From: Calliopum simillimum | Lineage: Eukaryota > Arthropoda > Insecta > Diptera > Lauxaniidae | Reading direction: 5' to 3' | Assembly: GCA_951812925.1 (NCBI GenBank) | Contig: OX638368.1 | Span: 120,179,309 to 120,243,308, forward strand | Length of the DNA: 64,000 bases | Shown: piece by piece, positions 23,137 to 36,122 of the stretch | Position numbering within the stretch: position 1 is the stretch's first letter | Layout of the letters: every line of letters begins with the position of its first letter | The notes under the pieces: model-generated | Database searches by the model: none | The model's input: the letters and a program-made list of their open reading frames with translations, nothing else | What the model was told of the DNA's origin: nothing | Position numbers and translations under genes: made by a program

Positions 23137-23982
23137 GGGGAGAATGGGGAGTTGTGCGACAGGTTTGGTTTCAGGGAAAAAAACTATAATATTCATTTGT
23201 TTTTTTTTAGCATCTCAGTATATAGAATCTCTAGTATGCTTCAAAACACAACTTCTGGCTAGAAGGTTCGATTGAAATTTAAAAAAATCTAAAAATTAGG
23301 CTTGTTGGCGCAAAAGGCTCGTTTTTGGGGAGTTGCGCAACACGGAGGGAGTTGTGCAACACAGCTTTAATTTAAAGAAAATGACATATTTTGATGAATA
23401 TTCTTTATTAAATTAACTCTTTGATTGCAGCCACTAAGGCATTGATATCATTCGCTGGTTTTCTGGTCGGACGATAGTTATGACGTAGCATGATGACTCT
23501 CTACAAAAATAACGAAAAACGACGAATAAAATCAAGAAAAATACTAAATTTGGTGAAGAATATCCATCAAAAAGTTGAAAACTGTCAAATGTTGCGTTTT
23601 GTTGCGCAACTCCCCACTTTCTACATAATCAAAATTGCCACCACGTTATCGATACATCGAATGTTTGTGTGTCATTACTTTCATGCGTTGGGAGGGTATT
23701 CACAAAGGAATGTTTTGTATATATCGACTCTTATGATCAGTATCAATAAGTGACTGAAAACACCGCAAACACAAGAGGCCAATGAAACTTTCCGACAAAT
23801 TTTTCAACGCGCAGTGTAGAGCGACGCGAAGAATATGTGTTGACGCGACGAGTGCTTGTGAAAAAGTTAGATCGTAGCGAGACAAACAATTGACGGTAGT
23901 TGGTCACGTGAGAATTACTGTCATTTGACATTCATCGATGTGTTGCACAACTCCCTCTGTTGCAAAACTCCCCATTCTCCCA
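23137..23982. mobile_element. TA-flanked inverted-repeat element, 846 bp
   Basis: The ends are GGGGAGAATGGGGAGTTGTG and the inverse of TGGGAGAATGGGGAGTTTTG, with TA at 23135-23136 and 23983-23984. Sub-terminal copies of the same theme (GGGGAGTTGCGCAACA, GGGAGTTGTGCAACAC near 23335-23360; GTTGCACAACTCCC near 23942) give a layered inverted structure. No transposase is recognised. It is consistent with a non-autonomous Tc1/mariner-superfamily element. Confidence 0.7.
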
Positions 23983-23984
23983 TA

Positions 23985-25783
23985 CTCTTCGATTTTTAAA
24001 AAAAATTTCTTAAAGAACTCTAATGAATTTGACAAATTTTAGGACTATTTTTAGAATGGGCAATTTATGGGATCTATTTTTTTAAAGGTCCATATTTCAC
24101 CAAAATAGTCTTTTCATGTATTAAGTTTGAGATTTTCGTTATTGTCTTTGATAGAGCGATTTTGTTGGGGCTTTCTGCCAAATAGTCAGTGGGTGATATC
24201 GTAAAGTTAACTAAGGATTTGAGCATTTGCAACTTTTATTACTCTATGGATTAAGTCCCTAAGTTCGAAAGAAAAATTTTGGTGTAACTTTTACAAACAA
24301 TTAGAAGATCTCAACTACATTGAAGACATTTCCTTCTTTCCATCCAGACACTCAGATTAGCAAAACAAAGTACTTTCCAAAAATCTAAAGGCTAGAAGGT
24401 GGCAACGATAATGAGTGTGAAACATTAACACATAGAATAATCTCCTTCTTCAATAGCTATGGGAGTTAAAGATTACCATGGTCATTTGTAATCAAAAGAA
24501 GCCAAACGATTTCGCAGCAATTCAATCTCTTGCAATACCAGCAAAAGGTCACAAATCTGCAATTGAAATACGCTCACTCGCATGAACTTTGACTCTGATA
24601 TGAATGTGGAGTCTAAACATTCACATGATTAATTTCCTCTTATCTTCATTTCTATTCTTTATGTATGTCTGTGCTGCAAATGAAAATTTGATGAAATGCC
24701 CCAATTTGCATGATACATGTACCCATTTTTGGCCTTTTTTTTTGTATAATTTTTATATCTTCTTCTATACACGTATCGACTTTGTGTGCCCAAGAAATTG
24801 CTAAAATGCAAATTTAAAAAATGATTTGTAGAAATTATCATAAGATTTTTTTCAACAAATAATAGAGCATATACTTACATAAATGATTTATTTTCCTGTG
24901 CCAGTTTAAAATTATAACCATTATATAACAAGCCTAATGACGAGTGATTTTTAGGGACATAGAACCTACGATAGGGACTTCTGTCAAACCAATTGTCAAG
25001 GTTCTCTACATGCTTTTGTGTTAAGTATCTATGCAAAGTCTTAAACAACAAGTTATGGCGGATATACCTACAGCTTGAAAAAGAAGCATAAAATTAGATA
25101 TTCAATGAAAAAATTAATAAGTGTCCCACATTTTCAGTGGGCTCAAAATTATATTATATTAGAGGTACTTAGTTTCTGATTTTTTATTTTTTTTTTTTTT
25201 TCTAAAAAAAAGAACACTACTTAACCTTAATATATTATTCAAGAAAAAGTGTTTTCAAATTTGATTATATCATGTCCACTTAGCTGTGATTACTACTAAG
25301 TTGACTTTTTGTTGCTGTTGTCAACTTAATAAGGCTTATGCTGTCCACACGAGTGATCAATGAATGTGTTATGGCTTTAGAAAGAACAACATGACAAAGA
25401 CCCAGTGGAAAATTAATAGAGATAGGAACACCTCAACTTTGATTAAATTTACAGAGATAGCACAGGCTTCTCAATAAAGGACTGAATGTCTGGTGATAAT
25501 ATTATGGCATAGATATTTTAATTGTACTCAAAAAGAAGGTACAAGAAACATGGAATCATGTCTTCGCTACATGAAACGGATCAACATGAGTCTGAAAATG
25601 TACTGAAAATTAGAACACATTACAAAAAAAAATTCGAATTTTGACAATACGTCTTGGATCGCGTCTGCTGTGAGTAATACTTGTATTAAAAAAATAAAAA
25701 AATAAAAATTTAAAAAGTATAGTTTGTTCAATTTATAAGGCAGACATGAAATTTATTTAAAAAGAGCATAAAAAGTGAATGTA
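23985..25783. other. No gene seen
   Basis: AT-rich, scattered short ORFs, nothing assignable. Confidence 0.5.
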
Positions 25784-26232
25784 AGAACTGTCCCAGAAAA
25801 ATACTTAATTTCATCAATAAAAAAACCAAATGAATTCTTTTAAATTTTTTTTTTTTTAATTACACGTATGAGTAGTATAACGATTACACATAACCTTAGA
25901 ACTATTAAGAAATATTTTTTTTCTGAAAAACCTCCCACTTATTTCTGAAATCTTGTAAATTTTTTGAAGCATTATTACTGCTTCGAAGATCTAATTTCAT
26001 TAGAGCCCAATATCTCTCAAAAGGTCTCTGACCAGTTAAGTGGATTTGCCCTTTTTGGAACAAAATGTTCATTTTTGCTCTTGTACCACTCTATGGTGGC
26101 TTAAGAGTCATAAGAGGTGACTAAATCAGAATATTACAGTACCTTTGTGTTCTCGAATAAATGGCAAAAAACGTTTTTCAAGACACACGTCAATAAAAAT
26201 TTTCGAATTCATTGTGCCCGGTGTTACAAAAA
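25784..26232 (-). pseudogene. Truncated relic of the DD37E Tc1/mariner family
   Basis: It begins with AGAACTGTCCCAGAAAAAT after TA, matching the end of the element at 58981-60125. It then runs colinear with that element's transposase C-terminus on the minus strand, including TCATTAGAGCCCAATATCTC at about 25997. It stops near the segment corresponding to TTNSKNYID. The reading frame is broken in several places and the other terminus is missing. Confidence 0.7.
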
Positions 26233-26445
26233 AAAAAAATCAGAGTCAGCATCGACGAATACGTCGAAAATGACTGTTTTAGTTTTGTTTGATGAATGTA
26301 CTTATTTATTTACATTCTTTAGAAGATCTATGAAAAAGATCAATAAACACATCTTGTCAAAAAGAAAAAGAATTCCAAAGGTTTTGATATCAAAAAGCAC
26401 GCCATTTCACTCAGGAAATCTAGGACTAGTGATTTCAGCAAAAAC

Positions 26446-27375
26446 CTAGTAAGAGTGTAACTTTTGGCCTGGAAAAAATTAAATACCCTACACTGCAGGT
26501 TTTGAAAATTTTGCTAACATGAGAGGTGCCACGCCATCTTGTCCAAGTTCACCCAGTTTTTGTTCAGAGCTTGCATTTATAGTTTTTAGTGACTGAGTGC
26601 AATTTGGTTGGATTATCTCAAAAAACGTTTTCAGTATAGCGTTTTGAAGCTTTTGCTTATATAAGAGGTGCCATGCCCTCTTGTCCGAGTTCGTCTAGTT
26701 TTAGCTTGGAGCGTGCATTTATAGTTTTTAGTATTTGAGTGAAATTTAGTTGGATTATCTCAAAAACTCTTTCAGTATAGCATTTTGCAACTTTTGCTTA
26801 TATGGGAGGTGCCACGTCCCCTCTTCTGATTTCACCCAATTTTTGTTGAAAGCTTTCATTTATAATTCTTGGTGTCTGAGTCAAATTTGGTTCGAATATC
26901 GCAAAAAACGCTTTCAGTATAGCGTTTTGAAGCTTTAGCTCATATGGGAGGTGCCACGCCCTCATGTCCGAATTCGCTCAGTTTTTTTTAAGAGCTTTCG
27001 CTTACAATTTGAAGTATTTGTTTGCATTTTGGTTGCATTGTCGTGAAAAATACTCCTAAATTGCATTTTGAATATATTTTTTATATGGGCGGTAGCCGTT
27101 TCCGTATACCGATTTTGCTCACTTTCAATTCGCCGTGCTAACTTTGACAACGGAGGCAGTGTACCAAATTTCATTGAGTTATCTTGCTCAGTTTTCCTAA
27201 AAAGTGTATTTCAACACAAAGCCAGCCACCCAGCCAGTCAGACGGACATGGCTTTATCGACTTAGGAGATGTCGCTGATCAAGAATATACACATAATTTT
27301 CTATATCTGCCATGCCTCCTTCTCTGCGTTACAAATGGAAGGACAAAGTGAATATACCCAGGGTGTAGGGTATAA
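26446..27375 (+). repeat. Mini-me-like interspersed repeat, copy R6
   Basis: Full length: CTAGTAAGAGTGTAACTTTT head, four modules (near 26515, 26655, 26797 and 26940) and the standard tail ending CAGGGTGTAGGGTATAAG. The CAGC/CCAG run is short here. Confidence 0.78.
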
Positions 27376-29993
27376 GCAGGATACCCTAAGTCGCGAAAAC
27401 TTTTTTGAATTCATTAAAACCAAAACTGTTGAAAAAATCTTTAAAGTTAAAAGCAAAAAAATATTAACAAAAACTTTAATTTCAAAAGTAATTTAATTTT
27501 TATCTTCCTATAGACGGAAAACCAGCCTGGTTGATATGAACTTTTATTCTAGTAAAATCTTGAGAATTGCTGCCTTCGTGAGATATTGGATGCAAAAGGT
27601 CGAGATTTTTTGCACATATTTCGCTAATGGTTTTAAGCTATAAGTTGGCCGAAAATAACAAAAGCAACTTTTTTTTACGAAATTTTCTGAGTTACATAAT
27701 TGGGGACCAAAATTTTTTTGTATAAATAAGTAAGTAAGTTTTAGCGATATATTTGCAAAAACCTGATTTGCTCCACCCTTTGCGCTCAATATTCCACAAA
27801 GGCACCATCTCGAAAGATTTTACTATCACAAAAGTTCAGACCATTGCAAGAAAACCTACAAAAAAATCAGCTTTGAGACTATGAGCATGGTCAGCCAAGC
27901 ACTGGCTCTTAGCCAATTACGAAAAAGATTTCAGTCAATATTCAGGCTGTTCGTTTACTCCAAGATTTTGCAAGTTTTTAGCTGAAAAGCTCTCGTTTAC
28001 ACATAAAACGTACATAAATTAGAGCTTTTCGGGTAAAAACTTGCAAAAGCTTATTTCAATATCAGCTTTAAAATGATGTACCTACCGACAAATTTATTCG
28101 GATTTCTTTCTGTAAACGTTTTGGAGTGTACAGTCAGAAACAATACTTTAAACATTTTATTTAAATTTAAAAGTTGTCCTAAAACATTCTTCATAGTATT
28201 TCAAGTGGGCATTTTGGAAAATTTTCTAAGAACAAATATCATGAGTCACTGCTTTTAATTATGTAAAAATGAAAGTCATCCACATAAAATTGAAACAAAA
28301 GTGCTTAGAAGTAGAAAAACAAACAAAACGCTGGTCATTTTCCCGAGACTGATAACACACTTTTTATTCTTTTTTAAAGCACTAAAACAATGCTTCCGTT
28401 TTCGGTTGAAAATAAAGAAATGATATTAAAATAAATCACAGCAAATGTCATCTAAAAACCATAAAAAAGTTTTCGATTCTCTTAAATTTACGACAGTGGA
28501 GAATAACTTTTAAATTAAGGACAAACAACTACGCCCTCTATTCTCCACTACAACAACAGAAAAACCCTATTCAGCTACAATATGAAGGTTACTGTCGAAA
28601 CATTCCTGTTCCACAACATAAAATTAAACATTTTTTATTTTGTTTGAAAATATCGATATCTGAAGGACATCATAGTTTTGATGGACATAACTTAAGCAGT
28701 CACTTCAAATTTTACTTAAAGTGATTGTACAATGTTGATTGAATTTTTAACAAGTTGAATTTAATTTTTCTACACTTCATTGTCAAGATACTAAGCCAAA
28801 GCAGATTTTTTTCACATAAAATTCACTTGAATGAATTTAGCAAATTGACGTAAGCGCATTAAATCTTCTTTTCATTTATTGCAAATTTATCTTTTTTACT
28901 TTGTCTTGCCACTCACTACCTATCCTTTGTCCAATAGATTAAGTCAATTTGTACAAGTTGGATTTACAGACATGCTGAAAAATTCATCCATCTATCCATC
29001 TATCTGTCTCATCATTGTAAAAACCAGCACGTCATCAGGCAGTCAGTATGAATCGGAGACCAAAAAAAAATAAAAAAATTTACGAAATTATCATGACATT
29101 ATGATAACGACGCACAGCTAATATCAATGGATTTACTTACGAAAAAAAAGGGAAATAAGAAATATCGTCGTCGTCAAGTTTGACAGCGCGTTGTCCGAAT
29201 TGAATGCAGTCTGTCTGCCTTGGAATACTTTTAAAAAGCCACTGACCCGAAGGCACAATTCCAACTCAAAGTGATGGCGTGATGAGTACACTAAATGATG
29301 CATCTTAATTCAGCGACCGTCTGTGGTTCAACAAAACTTAAGTTAATTAAGCTGCTTTTGTGCTTACGCTTGGAAGGCACTTTGATTTTAAATTAATTAA
29401 TTCTTTATGAATTGACTGAATTAAGAAATGCTTAAGAAACTCTTATGCTTAATTAAGCAAGCAACTTAATGCCAACATAATATTTAGCTGAGGGCTTTTA
29501 AGAATTTTCGCTACCAAGTCAGTGACGAAGATAAGATTTTTTTGAAGGAGATGAGTGGTGAGGATAAACTCTGTCGTTTTTGTAAATTTAACACATAAGT
29601 TCGCGCAGAAAAGTATGGTATGGCAATCTTGATTCATGTCATGAACAATATAACTCATTGCCTTTGAGTGGAATAAAAAACCAATTCTTCTACAAAGTTT
29701 GTAAGCGTTAACCAACAATTACCTTCGAAGAATTCTGAAAATTTGTTATCCAAAGACCAATTTGGTATGCTCTGCAAACAGAAAATGTAACTACCAAACT
29801 CAGCGATGTCATTAAAGAGCACAACGAAACCTTCAAGTGCTGTCTCTTACTACAAACTCAGCCACACAGAAGGCAAACCTAACGTGAATATATGGACAAC
29901 CTAGAAGTTTTATCACTGAAGTTTTTTCGACGGAGTTTTGCTTGTTGACTAACCAAAAATATTGAATTCTCGGGATATTTGTAACAAGGAATG
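27376..29993. other. Gene-poor stretch with a small hairpin
   Basis: No gene recognised. A hairpin lies at about 27966-28049: TTTTGCAAGTTTTTAGC inverted against the region of GGGTAAAAACTTGCAAAA. A short (CTAT)n-like run lies near 28988. Confidence 0.5.
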
Positions 29994-30318
29994 CACGGTG
30001 ATGCGGAAGAAAATTATTTACGTATAAAAGTGTCGCTAAAATCTGTTTCGATGAAAAAATTTGTTTTTTTTTTCTTTTGCTGATTCAGAATCTGTTTTTA
30101 GCGAAATCCTATCTGATCCCGTTTAAAAGTTATAACTATTCCTAAAATACTTATTAAAAGGTATTTTTAGTATAACTTTTAGTATAACTTTTAAACGGAA
30201 TCAGATAGGATTTCGCTAAAAACAGATTCTGAATCAGCAAAAAAAAAAGAAATTTTTTCACCCAAACCGATTTTAGCGACACTTTTATACGTAAATAATT
30301 TTCTTCCACATCACCGTG
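29994..30318. mobile_element. Hairpin MITE, 325 bp, ~140-bp arms
   Basis: It starts CACGGTGATGCGGAAGAAAA and ends with the inverse of CACGGTGATGTGGAAGAAAA. The arms pair almost throughout (for example TTACGTATAAAAGTGTCGCT and its inverse), leaving a ~40-bp loop around 30140-30175. AATG stands on both outer sides and may be the target duplication. It has no ORF and the superfamily is not assigned. Confidence 0.8.
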
Positions 30319-30452
30319 AATGGTTCCGATTTTCATTTTCATATATTTATACCGACACACCAAATGAATATGTAAGCTGTAAAAATTAGTGCTTTTGACA
30401 AATCAGAAAATCGCTCTTAAATGTCTTCATACCTTTGAAAATATGAAAAGTA

Positions 30453-31460
30453 TTACTTTGTGGACTTTCTTTCGAGATGCGTATCGAAATCAACTTTTGA
30501 AATCATTTGTGGCCAATTTTCAGGAATTAAGCGGAGCCAATCAGGTCCATGCCACCACAAATTATTACTAGCCAAATCTTGAGATAGAAGGCCACGACTT
30601 GGTATGTCTGCTGGATTGTCGTGAGAAGGGAAATGGAACCAATTCGTTTGTCCAACATTTTGAATAATTTTGGACACATGATTTGCAACATTGTGCTCCA
30701 CTGGCACGGTGGCTTTTGAAGCCATGATAGCACTACTACTGTTACAATTGAACTGTGGAAAAAATGCCTCAACTATGTCGGAAAGAAGTGAAACACCACA
30801 AAGCTCTAGTCGCGGAAGGGAAATAGTCTTCGCAGGTGCCACCTTAACTTTTGAAGCTAAAAAGTGTGTTGTAATGGAATCACCAGTGGTCACAACAAGG
30901 AGAATAGTGTATCCATCTTGGAATTTGATCCCTGCAGAATCAAATAATTCAGTTCTAAAGGAGTTGCATTGATTGTGTATTCTATCTGGCACCAAGAATT
31001 TTAGTTGGGCTACTGTCTTCAAATTGCAGAAAATCTTCTTGGAATAAGTGGTCACTTGGAAGGCCTTCAAAAATTGATTGCGAATTTAATGTCCATTTTC
31101 GTAGATTGAAACCAGCAGAATATAGTACTTTTGTTAGTTCATCACGAGCCTTTAAAGCGTAAGGAATATCATATGAGCCAACCAGTGCATTATCCACATA
31201 CATGCTATGCTTAAGAATGTTACCAGCTATTAGAAAAGTTTGCTTAAAGTCATCTGCTTAATGTAGCAAAGTACGAATTGCAAGGAATGCAGCACAATTA
31301 ACTCCGAACGTAACCGTGCTTAACCCATAATCAGCTGTTTCATCGGAATGTGGATCTCAATAAAAAAATCGTTGAAATGGACGATGCCGTGGATCAATCA
31401 GGATTTGCCAATACATTTTTGTTATGTCGGCATTGAAATCAAATTGAAAGAATCGCCATT
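30453..31460 (-). pseudogene. Bel/Pao retrotransposon pol remnant (RT to RNase H)
   Basis: The minus strand gives a colinear Bel/Pao-type pol segment: ADITKMYWQI, then DPRHRPFQRFF, then FGVNCAAFLAIRTLLH, then MYVDNALVG, then SAGFNLRKW, followed after a frame change by KVAPAKTISLPRLELCG, HDNPADIPSRG and WWHGPDWL. This order (RT palm, catalytic motif, connection, RNase H-like domain) is standard for the family. The catalytic YVDD reads YVDN, in-frame stops follow QRFFY and RTLLH, and there is a frameshift near 31000. There are no gag, protease, integrase or flanking LTRs nearby, so this is an old fragment. Confidence 0.85.
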
Positions 31461-32331
31461 TCAAAATGAGTACGGTTAGAACGGTTAGAAGTGTTGGTCC
31501 AACGTATAAAATGACATTGAGACTTGAGACAAATCAACGAACAAAATTTCTCAGAAAAAACTTGTTCTAAAACTTCGAGGTTATCCCTATCTTCCCAGTA
31601 TGTGTGAAGAGTTAAATAAAGTCGCTTGATGCCATCACACCTGTTGCATATTGTGCTAGACAATGTTATAATTAGTACACTCACTGGCTGGTGCTAATGA
31701 TGTTACTAACAACAGGTTCGCATCGCAAGACGTAGCCTCAAGATTCAAAAAAAATCGATGTGTCTTTCAAGACAGTCAATCGACTCTGAAATCAATAGAG
31801 TTTTTAAAATACAGAAAGTGAGCTCTATCCATGACTCATGAAGGAAAATAAAGATCAGTCTGTGGATGTTTCAAAGCTATATCCGGGAAAAAAACGCAAT
31901 AGACAGATAGTTCAGACAATCTGTACAAGCTGACTTGAACAATGGTTTCGAGAATAGAACATAACAGCTTGGTTAACAGCTGCGGAGCTCAAGAAGACAT
32001 GCAGTAGACAAAAATGTTTGATTAATCTAAAACGCGTTGAGGTGGAAGTTGTTTTAAGCCTCAGCAGAAAAGATATTGAAATATTCATTTAAATACCAGC
32101 TTAAGAAATTGGGTGTGTTTGACGACTATTCCTGCAGACTCCGCCAAGTGAATCTAAGCTAACTGCACACCAAATAAATCAAAAGAGTCATGAACAAACC
32201 AAGATCAAGACCATAGCAGTCTTGGTCTTTGGCTTGTACATTAAGTCTTGGTCCTAGTTTTGGACACCAAGCCATGGCCTCGATTTTGGTCTTGAAAAAA
32301 CCTAGTGAAATTATTTTGTAGAACATTTTAA
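31461..32331. other. No gene seen
   Basis: The first ~200 bp could be more decayed Bel/Pao sequence, but I cannot align it to a motif. Confidence 0.4.
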
Positions 32332-32497
32332 CCCATTATAACCAAGTTTTTGGATAATGGGGTATAATGGGCTAAGATGTTTAGTAACTAAACGCAAAAT
32401 CAAGCATGGAGTAATTTTTTGAAACATCTTAACCCATTATGTCCCGTTTTCAAAGGTATTTTAGACCCTTTTTTTCCAAAAACTTGGTTATAATGGG
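32332..32497. mobile_element. Small TTAA-type MITE, 166 bp
   Basis: TTAA on both sides (32328-32331, 32498-32501). The ends are CCCATTATAACCAAGTTTTT and its exact inverse. A partial internal repeat of the end (GGTATAATGGG at the left, CCCATTATGTCCC at the right) suggests an element inside an element, or a duplicated end. The CCC...GGG ends fit the piggyBac-like pattern of the other TTAA elements here. Confidence 0.8.
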
Positions 32498-33077
32498 TTA
32501 AAATATTCTCCAAAAATATTCAAAAATATTTTACTAGGGGCCACTGAAAAAAAATACCGTCTGGACGGTTTCAACACTATATGGTAGCACACGTGCACCA
32601 ACTCATGATAAACACAACATTAAACAATTTAAAAATTCATAACTTGATAACCGTAAAGAATACCACGATTATGTAGGTCGGTAAATAATAATAATAAAAT
32701 TTACTTTTATGTAAAAATATTTCAAACATTTTATAATTATTTTTTTTTTCAGTGTAATTTTTTCAAAAGCTCATATCTTTCTGCACCAACCCTGATAATT
32801 TCATTGAATTCGGATAAAAAGCCGAAGAGTTATGAATTTTCAAACATAAGAGTATCTTAAAGTTGAATCGGACTTCATATGGCCGCCATCTTGGATTTTT
32901 TCGGAATTTCGAAAAATCATTTTACCACAGCTTATACTTATGTCAAATACTTACTTTTCACCAATTTTCATAAAAATCGGAGATGTCAACCCAAATCATA
33001 TTTGATTATGCAAAGATTGACCCATATGTATATAGTGTCATCAGACCTAAGTATTTTAGTTAATCTTTGCTTTTTAC
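32498..33077. other. No gene seen
   Basis: AT-rich spacer; nothing recognised. Confidence 0.5.
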
Positions 33078-33150
33078 TAGAGTTGAACCGCGGCCTTCTG
33101 TATTCTGATTAAAGAATACAGCAGACCTCTACGATTTGGGCTACGCTACG
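33078..33150 (-). ncRNA. tRNA-like sequence (pseudogene or SINE head)
   Basis: On the minus strand, TAGCCCAAATCGTAGAG fits a D-arm/A-box, CTGTATTC and GAATACAG can pair around a TTAATC loop like an over-long anticodon arm, and GGCCGCGGTTCAACTC fits a T-arm/B-box. The acceptor ends do not pair convincingly and no CCA context is seen. I infer a tRNA pseudogene or a tRNA-derived SINE promoter. Confidence 0.4.
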
Positions 33151-33377
33151 AAACAATCTAGCTTAGTCAAAAATTCTCATATAACACTGTAGTTCAACTC
33201 TAAAGATGGCGGTAATTGCGTAGACCAAAAATCTCACATAGACTGATTAGGGTCATAGTTGGTTAACTAAAACAATGAACAAAAAAAAAAAAAATGGCAG
33301 CACGGGTAACTTTGTTTGCTAATGGATTTTGAGAAGGCATATGTTTTTTGTTTAAGGTAGGGAAAACCGAATAACAA

Positions 33378-34342
33378 CTAGTAAGGGTGGTATCTTTGGC
33401 CTGGCCAAAAACTAAATACTCTACACTGCATTTCAAGTATATTATTAAAAGATTATAAGAACAAATTGCTTATATGGGAAGTGACACGCCTTCTCCTCCG
33501 AGCTTACCTTGATTTTGCGTAGAGCTTGCGTTTACTGATCTGAGTGTTTGAGTAAAATTCGGGTGGGTTTTCTTAAAAAAATCTTTCAGTATAGCATTTT
33601 GAAACTTTCGCCTATATGTGAGGTGCCACGCCCTCTAATCCTACTTCGCCTACTTTAAGCTCAGAGTTTACAATTAAAGTTCTTCGTGTTTGAGTGAAAT
33701 TTGGTTGGATTATCTCAAAAAACACTTTCATTATATAATTTTGAAACTTTTGCTTATATGGGAGGTGCCACGCCTTCTTGTCCGAGTTTACCTAGATCTT
33801 GCGTATAGCTTGCATTTATAGATCCGAGTGTTTGAGTGTAATTTGGTTGGGTTATCTCAAAAACGCTTTCCGTATAATATTTTGAAACTTTTGCTTATAT
33901 GGGAGGTGCCACGCCCTCTAGTTCGAATTCGCCTAGTTGTTGCTCAGGCCTTATACTTACTTTTTCTAGTATTTATGTGTATTTTGCTTCTGTTGTTGCA
34001 AATAATGCTCTTATTATTGCATTTTGATTATATTTTTTGTATGGGCGGTAGGCGTGTCCGTTGACCGATTTTGCTCATTTTCAATCCCCCGAGCTAGCTT
34101 TTACGACGAAGACTGTGCTTTAAATTTCATTGAATAATCTTGCTTAGTTTTCCCATAAAATGTATTTCCACATACACCCAGCCAGCCATCCAGCCAGCCA
34201 GCCAGACAGACGGACATGGCTATATCAACTCAGGAGATGACGCTGATCAAGAATATATATACTTTTCCATACCTGCCACGCCTCCTGCTCAGCGTTACAA
34301 ACGGAAGGACAAAGTGAATATACCCTGGGTGTAGGGTATAAA
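33378..34342 (+). repeat. Mini-me-like interspersed repeat, copy R7
   Basis: Head CTAGTAAGGGTGGTATCTTT, four modules (near 33477, 33617, 33757 and 33897, ~140 bp apart), then the shared tail with CAGCCAGCCAGCCAGACAGA and the closing CCTGGGTGTAGGGTATAA. Confidence 0.8.
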
Positions 34343-36122
34343 AACGTTAGAAAACGCACACGGAGCAAATGTTATTGATGAAAAAGTGAATTTTGTGATC
34401 AAATTAATGGAAGGGCACAAACTGTTGGTTAACTAATGGCTTATCAATGAAATTTTGGGGCTTAACTAATGGTAAGCTTATGACTGGAAATAAAATATTG
34501 TTGTTTAAGCCATTCTTATTAATAAGGCCCTGACTTAGAATGATAAAATATGTTTCGGAAAAATTAGCACATCAAAAAAAAAAACATTAATATTTTTATA
34601 TTCCGAAATCTACATTCAAATTAAAAACATGCTGGCACAAAAAAAGCATTATATATTATTTTGTGAGCTTCAAAAAAACTTCATTAAAAAAGCGCAACGG
34701 GAGGAAGACACAAATATTTGCACAAGGCAGATATTATCGAAGAAAAAACAAATATTTACGTTAGAAAGCACAAGAGTGGAATGAATGAAAATTGCGTTGA
34801 AATTGTTGTTTGCTCAAAAGTAGAAGGTGTGAAAAATAAAGTCTTTTATTTACCACATCTTAAGCACACTATAACGCAAAATTCAATTGCTACGTTGGCT
34901 GTAAAAAATAATTTTTCTAAGTTTTTATATGGACTTGACGCAATAGTTCTAGTGAAATCAACATTAAAAAAATATCACAGTTTAAATAACAAATACCTCA
35001 TTTGAAGGCTATGAAAGTAAGACAACACTGTCTCATAAGTCGCAGCTTGCTCCACTCAAGTTCTGTGAATGCTTGAATAAATAAAAATTTTAAATTGTCA
35101 AGAGTGACTGCAATCAACTGCTTACACTTAACTTTCAAGCAGCACTTTCTTGCAAAGTATAATGCACTGAGCGACAGTGCAACTACACGGACATCTACGG
35201 AGGGACAGAGAGACACAACGCTTCCAAATCAGTCAACTTTGTTGTGCATCCGTTCCATTTGCATTCAGAAATACTTTAATACAAATAATTTTCAGGTTTC
35301 GACAAGTGGCTGACAATAAAGCAAAATTTTATGGAAAATAAAGAGAGAAGAAACTTTCATGATGAGCGCTTTGTCTGTCCGTCCGTCCATCCGTCTGTCT
35401 GTGTGCGAGCTCAGTTGGCACGCGGAAATTGCGCAAACAGTCAAGTTGCCTTGTTGGCGGAAATGTGAAAGTTTTGTACTTAGTTTTGCCAGTCTCTCTG
35501 ACAATATCTATGAGTGTGATTTGCGCTAAGGAAAATAATAAAAAACAAACTTTCACTTGCATAAGTTTCTTAAGAGTTGAATGGTTGAATGGGGCATTTT
35601 CGTTTTTGTTTTTCATTATAGTTATTTGTTTGGGAATGTGCATTTCTTTGGTATTTTTCTTGCATAATTCTAGGCGCATCAGAAAGTTTCTTATGCATTA
35701 TTTTACTTACGCTTCCAATGAGAAAAAGTTTTTCTTTTATGTTTAATATGGCTTTTATAAATTTTTTGAATAAATCTTGCAGTGAAGTTGTGCAATGTTA
35801 ACATACCTCAAGCATTTATCAGCTTCAGAAAGTTTATTGTTATTAAATTAAGCTATTTTTGGGATAATGAGTTAGAAAACTTTGTAAGAGTAATTAATTG
35901 GAATGTCAAGAAATTCAAACTTAATTTAACTTATTGGGTAATTAAACTTTGGGAAAAACCTTGAAAAGAATATTAGTATTTTGAAGCGCAGAGGGTCGAT
36001 GCTTGTCGCAAAAATAATGAAATACTAAACCACAAAAAAAAATGTAATAAATTCAATTATTTTAAAAACAACAACAATCAGAAGGATTCATTTTAATAGA
36101 CTCAACTAAAATAATGATTAAT
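34343..36122. other. Spacer; GTCY microsatellite at 35373-35404
   Basis: No assignable gene. The ORF at 34718-35005 (95 codons, MHKADIIEEKTNIYVRKHKS...) has a less biased composition than its surroundings but matches no family I recognise. A run GTCTGTCCGTCCGTCC, continuing as CCGTCTGTCTG, at 35373-35404 has the tetranucleotide found in the mini-me-like tail, but without the rest of that repeat. Confidence 0.45.

Noticed and set aside
34718..35005. 95-codon ORF MHKADIIEEK...
   Set aside because: Slightly gene-like composition, but no domain, no splice signals I trust and no neighbours; recorded in the spacer entry only.
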